Below are positions 12,346 to 25,162 of a stretch of DNA of 64,000 nt, piece after piece. The notes beneath the pieces are model-generated. The model saw only the letters and a list, made by a program, of their open reading frames with translations, had not been told where the DNA came from and did no database searches. Made by a program: the position numbers and the translations under genes. Every line of letters starts with the position of its first letter. Positions within the stretch are counted from its first letter, which is position 1. Source of the DNA: Tausonia pullulans (Eukaryota; Basidiomycota; Tremellomycetes; Cystofilobasidiales; Mrakiaceae); assembly GCA_951802195.1 (NCBI GenBank), contig OX637628.1, positions 930,001-994,000 of the forward strand, in the 5' to 3' direction.

Positions 12346-15300
12346 ATGCAGTCGCCGCCCCCTCCCCCACCGATCGCCCACGACTCCTCCTCGTACCGGG
12401 CCCAACAGCCACCCTACTCGTCCTCCTCTCCGTCGACTCCGCTCTCTCCCTCAGCTCCGGAAGGCGTCGGCTCGCCCGGGTCCTCGTCGAGCGGTGTTAA
12501 GTCGCCGTCATCGTCGACGGCGCCCAGCAGCGGGGGCAGCACCAATCCGCTGATCGACCTCATCGAAAGCGAGAAGCGCTACATCGAAGAACTTGGAGCG
12601 GTCATCAGGGTGAGAGCTATCCGTTTACCTTTTCGTATTGTTCGCTCTCGTGCGTTCGTGCAACGGACGCGCCCGCCGCGCTCGTACTCTTCTCGCTCGC
12701 TCGCACGGACGCCGGCTGGACCGCCTTACCTTCCCTCCTTCGCTTTCCTCTTTCGCTCTCTCTTCCTCATCTCCGAGAAGTACGGATAGGCTTTGTGAGC
12801 TACGGGGAGCTCAAGAATTATCCTGCTCCCCACATAGCCTGTCTTTCAAAAGACACCAGAGGGCGGCGAGCCAGGGCGAACGCTGCTCTCTTGCTTGCAT
12901 TGCGCGTGCAGTCCCAGGCGCACGAGGCTCTCTCTTTGACTTGGATCTGCTCCGTCGAGCCTGGTCACTTCATTGAGTAGAGGAGCTGCCCTTCCGAAGT
13001 ATGGGCGTTGCACGCTCAGCAGCGGACCAGCCTTTCCTCGCCTCGCTCGAAAGCATCATCACGCCAAAGGCGTTGTTTGCTTGCTTTGACCATCCTTTCG
13101 CGACGCGTTCTCCTCCTCAGCAGGCCGGTGCAAGGCAGCCCTTATTGATACCTCTCCTGCTGGCCCCCTCTCTAACTCGCAGAAAGTCGCAGGCGCCTGG
13201 TCAAGGGCTAACTTCCCTCCGCCGCTCCTCGATTCGATGTTTCGGGCCATCGAGGGCGTCTATAAGATCAACCGAGCATTCGGCGCGGTGCGTGTCCTTT
13301 GCTTTCCCCTCTCTCCTCACGCCTCTTCCCTCCCTGATGATGTTTTTCCTCCGGTTCCCGTGATGCAACGCAGAAACTCAAGGAGATCGGTCCGAATCCG
13401 TCGTCGCCCAAGGCACTGGGCGACCTGTTGATGCGCTGGGTGCGTCCATGTTGAGCCGCAAGTCCCGCGCTCGCATGAGCTAACCCTACTCTCTCCTCAG
13501 GTTGACGACATGGAGCCCGCCTACACGCGCTACTCCAAGACGTACCTTGCCGACTTCAACTCTTGGTCGCCCGTTGCGTCCAACGTCAACCTTCCTCGGA
13601 TCCTCAATGATGTTACCGCTCAGCTCTCACAGCCGCCAACCAACTCGCCGACGGGCCAATGGACGCTCGATGACCTCTTCTTGCTGCCGTGCCTCCGGCT
13701 CAAGTACTACAAGAAGCTCTACGCGAGGTTGCTCAAGAAGTCGGTTGTCGTCGCTCTCGTCTATCTTCTTTGACTCTATCGCTGATCTCAACCTTGACGC
13801 CTCAGCACCCAGCCCGGCAGGAGCGACCATACCCTCCTTGTCGGCGCCAACAACCGACTGACGACGCTCATGGAGACACTCCGGGAGCGACTCACCATGA
13901 CCGTCGGCGATGAGGCCCGTATGGCACAGGACATGGCCCAGGGCGCCGCCGCAGGTGGTAGTGGACGAAGCAGCGCTGCCCCAGCAGGTGCAGCAAGTGT
14001 CCCTCTCGAAGCCGCACGAGGCTCTGGGGGCTCCCTCCCTCCCTCAGTACGGGGCAGTCTCGCCAGCTCAGCAGATGGGAGTCGAACGAGCGAGAACCCC
14101 TCGATCTTTAGCTCTTCCGGCGGAGGACTGAGGGACTCGAACGAGTCTGCGACGACTTCGTTCGGATCGACGCCGCCGTTGCCGCTGGCGCAGATCGTTT
14201 CTTCGCCTGGAGGTGGGAGGGAGCTGCCACCTGTGCTTGGGCCGGAGGTGGCAGAGACATCTCCCCCGGCTCCTTACTCGGCGCTCTCGCCTGGCGCTCC
14301 GCCTCAGGAACCCCTGGGGGGTCCGTCGCAGACGCTACTTGATATTGAGCGCCGGCTGGACCCGGAGCGCGTCTTGGATCTCTTTACGATGAAGCCCAGG
14401 GTTTGTCGTCGAATCTCTGATTCTGATTTCATATCCTATCTCACTCACAATTGACCTCCTGCTCCCTCCATCCACACACACAGCAAGTCCGCCTTCAAAT
14501 TGCCCCGCCAGCGCTTCCCTTCCAGCGCAAGATCCGGCGCTCCGTCGATGTCGAGATCTTCTTCACTCCTACTTCGACGGGCGAGAAAATTAACCACCCA
14601 CGGGGGTTTATCTTCATCCTCTCGGATCTCTTTCTCATCTGCGAAAGGATGGAACCAGGCGAGCGCGCCCAGAAGGTTGCCGAGGCGGATGGAGCGCAAG
14701 GGCCGGACCTATGGCTCTGCTACCCGCCGCTAGCAGGGAAGCATCTCTCGGTTTCGCCGGGACCGACTGGTGAGCTCTCGACCTGCCCTTGGCTCGCACA
14801 AGGAGATACCGTTACTGACCGCGTGGCACGCTCACTCCAGACAATCACATTGAGGTCGTCGTTATGCGGAAGGAGACGTTTATGCTTCGAGTCGAAGACC
14901 GACGAATGCAGCAGAGCGTGATCGCCGACTTCAAGGATTGCATCGACTTCGCGACGAAGAGTGAGTCTGCGCTTCCCTCCACTTTCCTGCCCATGCATCA
15001 TCGCTGACCCCTACACCCAGTGCAACTCGCCGTCCAGACGGCTCTTCCCAAGGCGCCTTCTCCCCCTTCGGCCCAGCAACCAGGAATGGTCGGGTCCAAC
15101 TTCGGGATGACCTCACCTATGTCCGGCGCTCCCTCCTTTTCCGGCGGCCCCCGTCCTGGTCCTGGACCCGGCGGCTTCATGCCCCTATCGAATTCTAGCG
15201 GACCAACTGATCCCCGGACAAACCCTCACGGAGGGGCTTTTATGCCCATGAGCGCCAACAGCAGTGGTGGAAGGCAGAGCGAGCGGGCCTTCTCCCAGGG

Positions 15301-16576
15301 CAGCAACATCTCCAACGGCAGCGGCGGTGGCGGTTCCACAACGGGCGCCGGGTCTCCTCAGCCTCATCAACAACCTCCCCATCAGCAGATGGCCACCATG
15401 GCGCTTGATGGAAGTGTAGGGCAACCGAGGGCCATCTCCCCGAACATGCCCCCTCCCCGTGGCGCGTCAGTCGGCGCTCTCCAGCCGGGCCAGGTGGCCA
15501 ATGGGGGGATGGGAGGAGGCCCTCCTCGGGGCGCTAGCCTCGGTCGACCGCCTCAGCAGGGTATTGGGGGTCCCCCTGGCGGCGGCTCTCCCGGCTCTGG
15601 TCAGCAATTCCCTCCGTTCCCTCCTCAATCTCGGGCAGGAGGCCTTCCTACACCGCCGGGCCCTCAACAGCAGCAGCAGCAGCACTCGGCCCTTCCGCCG
15701 CTTCCTTCCCCCATCGGTTCCGGTCGTCAACCGCTCTCGCCGATATCGGACAAAGCAAGTATAATTCGCTCCCAGTCAGGCAACTCGTCTCGCTCTCAGC
15801 CGTCCATCTACTCCAACTTTGAGGAGCCGCCCCCTCTCCCTCCCGCTCGGGACCATCTCCCTGCCATCCCGGGCCAGCACCAGATGCACCAGTCGCACTA
15901 CATCGGTGGGCCTAACGGTCAGCAGGCGTTCCGGCCTCCTCCTGGGCCGGGTGGAGGCTATCCTCCGCGAGGTGGCATCCAGTCGGCGTCGGCTTCGCCC
16001 AACCTCGACAACCACAGCCTCCCAGGAGGGCCTGGTTTCCAACCGGCGTTCCGCTCCCGCTCTGCCGAGCCTACGACTCCTACATTGCCGTCTCTCCCGC
16101 CCTCGAAAGCTTTCGACCTCACTAAGTCGATGCCCTCGCTCGATGGCTACCCGGCCCCAGGCCAAGGGGATGAGGAGGGTCCCTCCGAAGAACCAGAGGA
16201 AGCCATCGACCCGACGGCGTCAGATCCGACGACCCTTAGCGGACCGGCCGTCATCTCCGCCGCGATGAAGTGTAAGGTCTTTTTGAAGCGGGACCACGCC
16301 CAATGGAAGGCTCTCGGGTCGGCGAGACTCAAGCTATACCACCAGCAGAGCGGCAATGTCAAACAGGTTGTTGTCGAGTCGGAGAAGGGCAAAATGCTCA
16401 TCTCGACGATCGTCCTCGTCGATGGCGTTGAGCGCGTCGGAAGGACCGGAGTCGCGATCGAGATCAGCGATGCTGGTCGGAGGACCGGAGTGGTCTACAT
16501 GATCCAGCTGAGGAATGAGACGAGCGCTGCGGGGCTCTTTGAGACGCTCCTTGCGGGGACCAACCGGCTGAAGTAG
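12346..16576 (+). CDS. Rho guanine nucleotide exchange factor (DH-PH)
   Basis: Eight exons (12346-12609, 13183-13287, 13374-13439, 13501-13743, 13813-14400, 14484-14769, 14841-14960, 15021-16576) give 1075 residues. RhoGEFs load GTP onto Rho-family GTPases in polarity and wall signalling. After a Pro/Ser-rich start, the DH domain begins at about residue 68 (LIDLIESEKRYIEELGAVI) and runs to about 270, including DDLFLLPCLRLKYYKKL and VGANNRLTTLMETL. A PH-like domain spans about 425-560 (GFIFILSDLFLICERM, FMLRVEDRRMQQSV). A roughly 380-residue Gly/Pro/Gln-rich linker follows, then a conserved-looking module at 955-1075 (KCKVFLKRDHAQWKALGSAR to GVVYMIQLRNETSAAGLF). No CH or PB1 domain is seen, so it is not Cdc24. 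Intron 1 is 573 nt, far above the local norm. Confidence 0.85.
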
Positions 16577-18054
16577 AAGCGAGCGGTCCCTCTATTTCAT
16601 CCATCCACATTCCCTTGTTCTTTACTTTACCACTCCAGTCGCATCCGACGCTGATTCCCATTGCACATTGCTTTCTCACTCTCTCCTCGGGCCCTTTCTA
16701 TCTGTCTCTGGCTCCTTTTTGCTTCCCTGTCCTTCTTCCGATTGCATTATGCTTTCCCTCCCCCCCCCCCCCCCCAACCAGCCACAAGCTTATTCCATCC
16801 TCAATCATTTCCTACCTTTGAAAGAGCGCTCACAAACCTGCCATGCGTCTCCCACAGTTTACTGACTGTCTTGGTGACATGCAGCACCCTTTGGTCCTCA
16901 TACCGCGGTGTGACGAGTATGATACCGAGAGGGAGGCCTGCGGGTCCTTCAAAGTCTGAAACATTGATGCAGGGTGTTTGGAGGACGGGTCACATGATGC
17001 AGACGGACTGAAGACAAAGCAGGAAGAGTGAAGAGTCGCTGAACACGACGACGCACCGCATCCCCCGTGAAACGAAGCGATCTTGCCATTCAACTTGTCC
17101 TCATGGTTGGGTCTCCCTTTGACAGTCAGAGTCGCCGACCTCTTTGAATGAGCGAAGGGTCCGGCTGAAAAAATTCCATGAGATAGCTACATATATTGCC
17201 GTTCAGCTCGGGAATTTCTTTCCTTATTGTTATTTGGCGCGAATTTAAGCTGGTTTGTTCGCTCGCAGCTGCGCGCGCCACCCTTTCAAGCGTAGTGCTG
17301 CGCGCATCATTGTAAGCGTTCATATCATTGCTTCGTCTCGGATCTCACTAACTCAAATGACCACAATATCATGTGATAACAGTGCGCTGATCAATCTGAA
17401 CAGCGATTGGGCGTCAAGTGGCCCTCCCCTCCAACCTGCACGACTCTGGGCATGGACAACGGTTGATTAGTTATGCTCCTTCCTGCTGCGCTCCACTACG
17501 GTCAACGTACAACAAGACATTTTCGAGCTAAAAATTCTCCGAGTCTAAAGACACGAATGCTCAAAGAACATCCATGCATGAATGCTTACATCGAATCTAC
17601 TATCGCATTTTGCAAGCTGGTCAGGGCCGCCACCGCACGCGTGTGGTGGAGTCATGAGAAAGTGGTGTTTGGTTAGGGCATCAAAGAGATGATTTATGTT
17701 TACCTTCCCATCTTCGCTCAATGTGAGCCTTAGGTCAAAACCGGCTTGGAACTTATTGTGAAAGGGAAGATCCTTCCGCCCGTTCTCGAGCCCCTGAGGA
17801 CCACGGTTTGCGCTGGGTCCGGCCGTGAAGATCCCTTCGATGGCCTCTCAACTCGGTCGTTACTCACGGCAAGCTGTGCGTGGGCATCTGGTCTTGACTA
17901 ACCTCTAGACGCGACTGATACAACTGAATTCCGTTATACAGAGAGAGGATGGATGTGTTGCTTTTTGCCCCCAACCAGCACCTACAGAACCACACGCTCT
18001 GTCTTGTGCACTTCCTCCTCACACACATATATACATACGAAAACGTCCCTCAAC
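16577..18054. other. Gene-free stretch of about 1.5 kb
   Basis: This is one of the two longest stretches without a recognised gene. It is more AT-rich than its surroundings from about 17100 on. It holds a C16 run and short open frames without recognisable content. No tRNA-like or rRNA-like sequence was seen. It could hold the RhoGEF 3' UTR, a non-coding transcript, or the distal promoter of the gene at 18055. Confidence 0.5.
16760..16775. repeat. C16 homopolymer
   Basis: Sixteen C in a row, 184 nt after the RhoGEF stop codon, probably in its 3' UTR or just beyond. Confidence 0.85.
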
Positions 18055-18644
18055 ATGTCCTATCCTTTGTCTGCCATCTCTCCTCCGTCTTCCTCCTCCC
18101 TTTCATCGCCCACGGCCTCGATCTTCTCCCTTGCGTCCTCCGCCCTGGACCGCCGGTCATCGATTTCAACAGCCTCCATCCGGTTCTCTCGTCGCAACTC
18201 TACCTTCTCCATCTCTCCTCCATCCTACGCCTCTTCCTCAACGTATCCTCCTCCGCCAACCTACACCCTTTTGCCGTCCCTTCCACGTGGCCAAATACCT
18301 GTCGCCATCATCAGCCCGGCGCGTGAGCAGGCGATCCGGGCGAAGCTAGAGCCGCTGCTTTTCCCGGCGCCTCGTCCACTCGGCAAGGTCCTCAAGAGTC
18401 TCCTTCTGTCGTCGTCGCTCAGCCGCAAGAAAACGGGGAGCCTCCCAAAGAAGCAGCAACAGCAGCAGCGCGAGAACGGAGTCGATGAACTGAGCGAAGA
18501 GGAGAAGCGGATCGCAGAGGCGATGGTCCGAGGTGAGTCGTCTGTCTCTTGAGACGACACCGAGATCTGATCTTTCCCTCTTTCTTCTCTCTTTCCCCTC
18601 GTTTCTCAGAGTACTGGGAGAACATAGATAGGCTGTCAATGTAG
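18055..18644 (+). CDS. Small unknown Ser-rich protein
   Basis: Two exons (18055-18532, 18610-18644) give 170 residues. I do not recognise it. The first 90 residues are Ser/Pro-rich and low in complexity. Then come PVAIISPAREQAIRAKLEPL and a segment with PLGKVLKSLLLSSSLSRKK that could form an amphipathic helix. A Gln run is followed by an acidic helix (ELSEEEKRIAEAMVREYWEN). The second exon adds only EYWENIDRLSM and shares its phase with exon 1. The same frame is open upstream to an ATG at 17953, but an AT-rich tract (ATATATACATA near 18027) lies in between and looks like promoter or leader. The start is therefore a judgement. Confidence 0.6.
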
Positions 18645-18793
18645 AGACCGGGCAAAGAGTAGCTCATGGACTAGTGTCGAAGTCTTTTGTACGGGTCGAC
18701 TGGCCTGGTGGCGTTCCTATCTGGTTGTCTTTTCACTTTCTCCTTCATGTCACGACATCATGATCTTTCACGAATCCTTTCATCTATTTGAGT

Positions 18794-21700
18794 TCACGGC
18801 GGGGCGAGCCCGTCCCTCATGAGAAGGGCGAGCATCGTCTTGATGACCTCCTCGTTGCCGCCGATCGCAACCGTGGGGTCATCGAATTGCGCCTCGAGCT
18901 GCAAGGCGAAGGCAAGCTGTCAGCAAAAAACACTAGCAGAGGAAGACAGGAAAGGGTCATATTCTCACCGAGGCGTCGAGCAGCCGTCGGAGCTGATTGA
19001 CGAGGACGCCGATGCGGCTGAAGGAGGAAATGGATCAGTTGCTAGTCTCATTTGAGAGAAAGATAGAGAGTTACTCACGTCCAAGCCTTCAGCTTGATCC
19101 ACCCGTTGCCAATCATGAGACCAGACGCAAAGTGGTTGACCGTGACCTTGCCTCCGAAGAGAAGGAGACCGTAAAGCGGGACCTGGGTGAAGAGCAATCA
19201 GCAGGGAGGCTCCCCTCCCCTCAGAAAAGACAGCCAGTGCTCACCTCGGTCGCATCGCGAAGGAACACCTTGGTCGTCATGTTCTTTGCAAAGTAGGCGA
19301 CGAAACCTGAAGACAGCTTGGCCTCGCCAAAGAGAACAGAGCCCTTTGCAGAAATCGTCAGGATCAAGTTCGAAGGTGGAAGCAAGGAGGACGGCCACGT
19401 ACCGGGTGGAGGAAGACACGTTCCGTCCGGTCGAAGAGCTTGATCTCCTTGGCCTCGTGGTCCTTGAGGAGACTGCCGTTCTGGACCTGCTCGAACTTGG
19501 CCTTGGGCATAGAGATCCGGGCGATGCGCGGGTAGAGGCCGCCGAGGACGATCTAGAAAGAAAACAAACGGCTCAGCTTCGACAGCCGCGTGCGAGGATG
19601 AGAAAATCTCAGATGTTCGTGGACGCACAGCCTTGATGAGGTTCTCATTCTCGCTGTTAACATTGAGCGATGGGTGCGCAGACCGAGTCGAAAATGGCGG
19701 GATGAAGCCAATGTCCGCAAGCGCCGAAAGGAAATCGGTTCGGAGCGTCGTGATATCGCGCATGCTTGTCATCGAGAGGAAGTTCTTCGTGTTGCGACCA
19801 GAAGTCAGAGAAGCTGGCGAGTAAAGGAGATTAACACAACGAGACACACCTCTTCGCAGAATGCGCGCTGGCTGCCGCAGTGGCCAATCTTGGAGGCCTC
19901 GCTGTATGCCTTCGCGTCGGTGAGTAAGTCCGAGTTACCGGTTGCGAACTGGGCGCGTGCTCTAAAAGCTCGCATTTCAGGCGTCAGAGAAAGGACTTTC
20001 GGGAAGAGAAGATGAAGGCACCCACTTCCGGGCCTCCTCCCTCTTCTCCATCGGAGACAGGAAGAGCGGCTTGGACGACAGGATCGCTGCGATCGACAGG
20101 ATCGGGTCCTTGACAAAAGAGAACGCTTTATCAGTCCAAGGACGATGGCAGCCGAGGAAGCAGACCCACAAGACACTGGAAGATCGAGGCGAGGACGAGC
20201 ATCTTAGCTAGCCGCAGGTCGACAGGGATGGTGGACATCTGCGAATGTGTAGGTATGCGTCAAGAAGATTCTAAAAGTGATTGTGCGTGATGTTGACTCA
20301 CATGCCGACCGAGAGCCGTTAGTTTGGACGTCGCGTTCTCGCTCTCGACGGCGCCGAGGTCGACGAGAGTCTGCCAGGCAGCATCCATCTGAGCGACCTG
20401 AGGGGGGTCGATCGCCTTTGATAAGAAAGCCTTGACATCCTCTTCCTCTCGCATGGCCTTGACCTGCAGGAAAAGCGCCTCGAGAGGTGTGCGGAGGACT
20501 GACCGAGACATTGTAAGGACTCGGGTAGAAATAAGTATGAAAATCATGGAGGACGAACTTTCGGGAACGGGGAATGCAAGCATCTTCCTGTCCTCCATGC
20601 GGCGAGTGAAGACCTGGACGAACGAAAAGTCAGGGTGTAAGTCTGCTTCACAAGTCCGACCGCTCTCAAGAGAAGAAACTGACCTTGTAGCATTTGCCCG
20701 GCTTTGTACGTCCAGCACGACCCTTGCGCTGGCGAGAAGCGGCTCGGCTGAAAAATCGAGCAGTTGCTTCAGCGAGATCTCCCTCTCGAACTGGTAGGCG
20801 CGGCACGACACACCTGGTGAGAACCTCAACAAGGAGCTGCATACCGCGGTCGGCCTCGAAACGCGTCTCCTTGACCTTGCCTGTGTCGATGACGATGGTG
20901 ATATCGCTGGAGGTAGGTGATTTAGATCAGCAACGGACGACTCAGATGTATCATCAAAGGCAAGACTCACTCGATTGTGATCGACGTCTCGGCGATATTG
21001 GTCGAAACAACGATCTTGCGCTTGATTGTCGGGAGGAAGACGCGCTTCTGCTCCTGGCTCGAGAGCTGGGCATGAAGCGGCATGATCTCGACAGGACCAA
21101 GATTCATGCCCCGCAGTGCGTTAATCGTCTGAGTGATCTCCATGACACCTGGATTCGACCAGTGAATCAGCCCATGCTCCACTACAACGTATGAACAAAA
21201 TGCGATGACGTACCAGGGCAGAAGATAAGGACACCTCCATCTGTCGCATCGGCCTGCTTGATTGCGTAGGCTGCGACGGCCGCGACAAGACCCGGATCAA
21301 GCTTGTCACTCCGGGAGACGATGTCAAGAAGCTGGATCGAGGACATATCGAGACCCTTCGACTCGTACTCGGCTAGGAACGAGTCGAGCTGCTCCTTTGT
21401 CTGCTTCTCGGAGGGCTTGCTACCGGCGGGGGGACGATACGAGATGTCCCGGATAACGTCTTCGAGGTACTACAGGGACAAAGAGAAGACGATAAGCAGG
21501 GAAGCCTGGCTAGGGAAGAGAAAACAACTTACGTGGTCCTCTACAGGGAATGTCCGGCCAGAAATCTCGAGGAGAGGCGCTCCGCCGAAGTAGGTCGTGA
21601 ACCTGAAGGAAGCGCAGTCATACCGTCAGAAAGATCATAATCGCAACAAGTGGGGTAAACATCTGCTCACGTCAGGTGGTTGATGGTGGCACCTGGGAAG

Positions 21701-24700
21701 GGGTGATCAAGGTAAGCTACAGAGAGGTTTTCCCTAGCAAGGGACAATTTGTCTCACTCATGAGGATAATCTTGATCGTCTTGTTACGTTTTAGCAGCTC
21801 ACGCAGCTCGAGAAGTAGGAAGTCACCGTCGACGCTTCGTTCGTGGACCTCATCAACCACAACGTGACTGCGAGCGAATGAGGATATTTGTCAGTCAAAC
21901 CGAAAGCTCGAAAAGCGGTCAAAGACTCACCTGACACCCTCGAGATTACCATCCCCACCGGCACTAAGCCGTCTCAGCAGCACTCCCGTTGTGCAGAAGA
22001 GAAGCCTCGTGTCCCTTCCAGCCCTACGTTCTCCCCTGATTGCATATCCAACCAGACCCGATGCCCTGTCGACTTCCTCGAGACGCTCCTGCGCGACACG
22101 CGCCGCGACTCCAAGGGCTGAGACTCGTCGGGGCTGAGTGACTAGAATGTTGGTTGAGCAACCGCGGAGGGCGGCGATCTCATGGTCTGCGCGGCAGAGA
22201 GGCGTGTTCAGACATTTTTCGTTTTGTGAAGAATTTCGAACTCACCGAGAATATACTGTGGCAGCTGCGTGGTTTTTCCCGATCCAGTCTGAAGAGAAAG
22301 GGTTAGCCAGCCGCAGAGGAGGCCGGGATTAAGAAGATAAAGGCGCACCTCTCCGACAACGACCAGAACACGATTTTTTTCGAGCCCCTCAAGAAAGCTC
22401 TCTCGGGATTTCCAGGCGGGCAAGCCCATTCTGAGCCGATGACATCATCAAGGTTAGCTGCGCTCTCGTCGATTCTGACACAAGTGTAGCACATACCGGC
22501 TCTGGAGCATCTTAGAGAACGCCGGAGAAGCCTGCCACTCCTCCGTGCGCTTCTTAAGAAACTCCTGCTCCTGCATCGATGGCTCCCGCCTCGCCCCGCC
22601 GCGGGGACCATTGTTCTTCCGCTTCGGCGCTCCGGCCACCCGCGCGACCGAGTTGTCCTTCTTCGGAGGAGGAAGCTTCGGAACAAGGTACTGAGTCACG
22701 AGGCCCACGGAAGGTGGTTCGGCGACCACGGCCTCCCACTCGGCTTCGAGATACTCCACGAGCGCAAAGATGACGCCTCCATCGCCGGACTCGAGCGTTG
22801 ATCGCAGGTCAGGGCGATCAGGGTCCTGAAACTGGGAGAGAAGGCGCGAGTGTAGGTGGAGCCGAATATAGGAGGGAAGGGTCGTCGACGTGAGGTAGAA
22901 AGATGGAGGGACTGTCGGGAAGTTGGGAGACGGATAGGGCGATGAAATCGGATTCGAGGGGAAGATAAAGTGGAGAGTGAGGTCGTCTGAGGAGGAGCCG
23001 TCCATCGAGGGGATCGAGATAGAGACAAGCGCCGGGTTCTCCTTCGACCGAGTGAGCCGGTCGTCGAAAACGGACTCGAGCGCCTCGAGCTCCTCAGCCC
23101 TTCGGAGATCGCGCTCCTCGACTCCGCCAAGCTGGTCCTCGGACCTGAGACGCTCCAACGTCGCCGACACACTGAACTCGCCATCCTCCCAGCCGCACAT
23201 CCGTCGACCGAGTATCTCGATGGCCTCGCTCTCGCCCCACTCGCGACCCTCGGCGATCTCTTCGCGGAAGACGGCCTCTACAGCCTTCCGCGGAAATCCA
23301 ACGATTTTGACGAGCTTGTCGACAAGCCACATATGGACAATACTCTTCTTCTCGGTCGCGGAGCGAGACGAGGCGACGAATTCGGCAACTGACGACGAGG
23401 GGTGAAAGCGTTTTGGAAGGTCGTCCTCTAAGAAAGACGGGCGGAAGCTCAAGTTAGGGTCCGAAAAAGGCAAAGATAGAGTCAAACGAACCTGGCAGGT
23501 GGAGCATCATCCACTCAAGCGCGGCTTCCTGAGGGCTCAAAGTACTGAGAGCGAGGCTGGACAGATCATAGTTCCCAAGGGTGAGTCGACGTTATCAACG
23601 AGACAAGTTTGCAAGACTCACACAAGCGGGTCCAGTCCCTCCTTCTCCTTCCTCCCATCCTTGATTCTCTTAGCAGCATCCTGCAAAAACACAATTGACG
23701 CCTTGACATGCGCCGGCCTGAACCCGAGCTCCCCCAACGCCTTCGTAAGTGCCATAGAGTCGATCCGAATCTCCTGGCTCTCCTGAGGGCCGTCGCTCTC
23801 CCTGGTCGCCTGAAGAATGGCGTCCGGGAACTGGAGCATCTGGTTCCTGACCGTCTCCTCGACGAGCTCCCTCAGCGAGGGCGCCATCCGGACTTCGGGG
23901 GCTCTCTCCCACTCCCCACTTAGCATGGGGGCACCTGGCCCACCGGCAATCATGCTTCCACCTCCCCCTCCTCCTCCTCCTCCTCTAGACGAACCCGTAG
24001 GCGTTGATGCCCCCGATGCAGCGCGAGAAGCGGCCTTCTCTTGTCGCTCGGCGACAGCCTTGCGGGCGTTGAACGGGTCGGGCTCGAACTCCCAGGCACG
24101 GTGGGATGGGGCGGTGGCCTTGTCCTGTTGGAGAGTCGTCCAGTAGGGCCGAAAATGAGGGGGAAGGACGAGTGAGATGGGCTGGTCGGAGGCGATCTAG
24201 GAAGGGAAAGAAGCCGTCAGCTTGATGGGAGGCAACAGGCAAGGCAAGCCACCTTCAAACCGAGACTCACGCGGAATAGCGTATAGACAGCACCCATGTG
24301 ACGCGCCTCGAGGGTCGTCTCGCAGGCGAGAGCAGGATGGGGCTCGATTCGAACACTGGATGTAAAGTACGTGGCATAAGTTCGGGTAGATTCCTTCGGA
24401 CTACCACATACACTCGCGCACCTCTCGATAGGCGAGTTCTTTGACTTCTTGACGTGTCGACGGAGTGTAACGGCGGGCGAGTAGCCCTTGTTGTTCTGGT
24501 TGGCGTCGACGAGGGGACGCTCCCAGCCAGAGCGTTGACATCGCTCGTTCTGCTCAGGCACAGACGGTCAGTGAAGAAGACGTCTCCAAAATTGATTGAG
24601 TCCAGGTCCGGACGCACGAGAACGGTGATCGGGGTCTGTCGAGTACGAGAGGGTTTGATTAGGTCAGTTTCGTGAAGACGAAGGAGTGGAAGCCAGAGTT

Positions 24701-25162
24701 GTTACGACACCAGGCTAAAGTCACGGTCTGACGGGTCGACATCGACAGCGAGCACGTGACGCCTTGTCCTCTTGTCAGCCCTCTCTACTCAAAGAGAAGA
24801 CCTGAGAAATCTAGATTATGTCGTCGTCTTGGCGGAAGAGGCCTGGGCAACTAAGACTATGCGGGCGCCAATGACGTCCCGAAAGACGCGTCTCGTCCCA
24901 GACAGACAGCCGCGAGCGTCTTAAGACTCTCTGTAGCTGTTTCGCCAAGTTCGCCTAACAACCCCAGAAGAGCGGAAAGAGATCCAAGCATGATGACAGC
25001 CAGCCTGCTCACCTTGTATCCTGGCCTGTGCAGCTCTTTCTGAATGTACTCAGTCGGCGTCAAGGGCACGGCGGGCTCCTTGGGCTTCTCCGGCAGGGGG
25101 GACGCCTTGGACGACATGGCGCCGGACTTGATGATGCCCTTGCCGAGCTTCTTGGGTGCCAT
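18794..25162 (-). CDS. DEAH-box RNA helicase, DHX57/YLR419W type (UBA-RWD-helicase)
   Basis: One long minus-strand gene with many short introns, roughly 1,500 residues; not every exon edge was fixed. It starts at 25162 ([14 protein letters not shown]) and ends at 18794 (LMRDGLAPP). In order: an N-terminal part ([32 protein letters not shown]); a UBA-like helix block ([20 protein letters not shown]); an RWD domain ([26 protein letters not shown]); and the helicase core. The core shows Walker [15 protein letters not shown], a DEVH box ([16 protein letters not shown]), [16 protein letters not shown] and [16 protein letters not shown], all conserved. A C-terminal OB-fold region follows ([15 protein letters not shown]). 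UBA plus RWD before a DEAH core is the hallmark of DHX57 and yeast YLR419W. The role is probably RNA remodelling in the cytoplasm; the yeast protein is poorly characterised. Confidence 0.87.

Noticed and set aside
16881-17941. Possible tRNA or other structured RNA in the gene-free interval
   Set aside because: No B-box-like GGTTCGAANCC or cloverleaf stems were recognised by eye.
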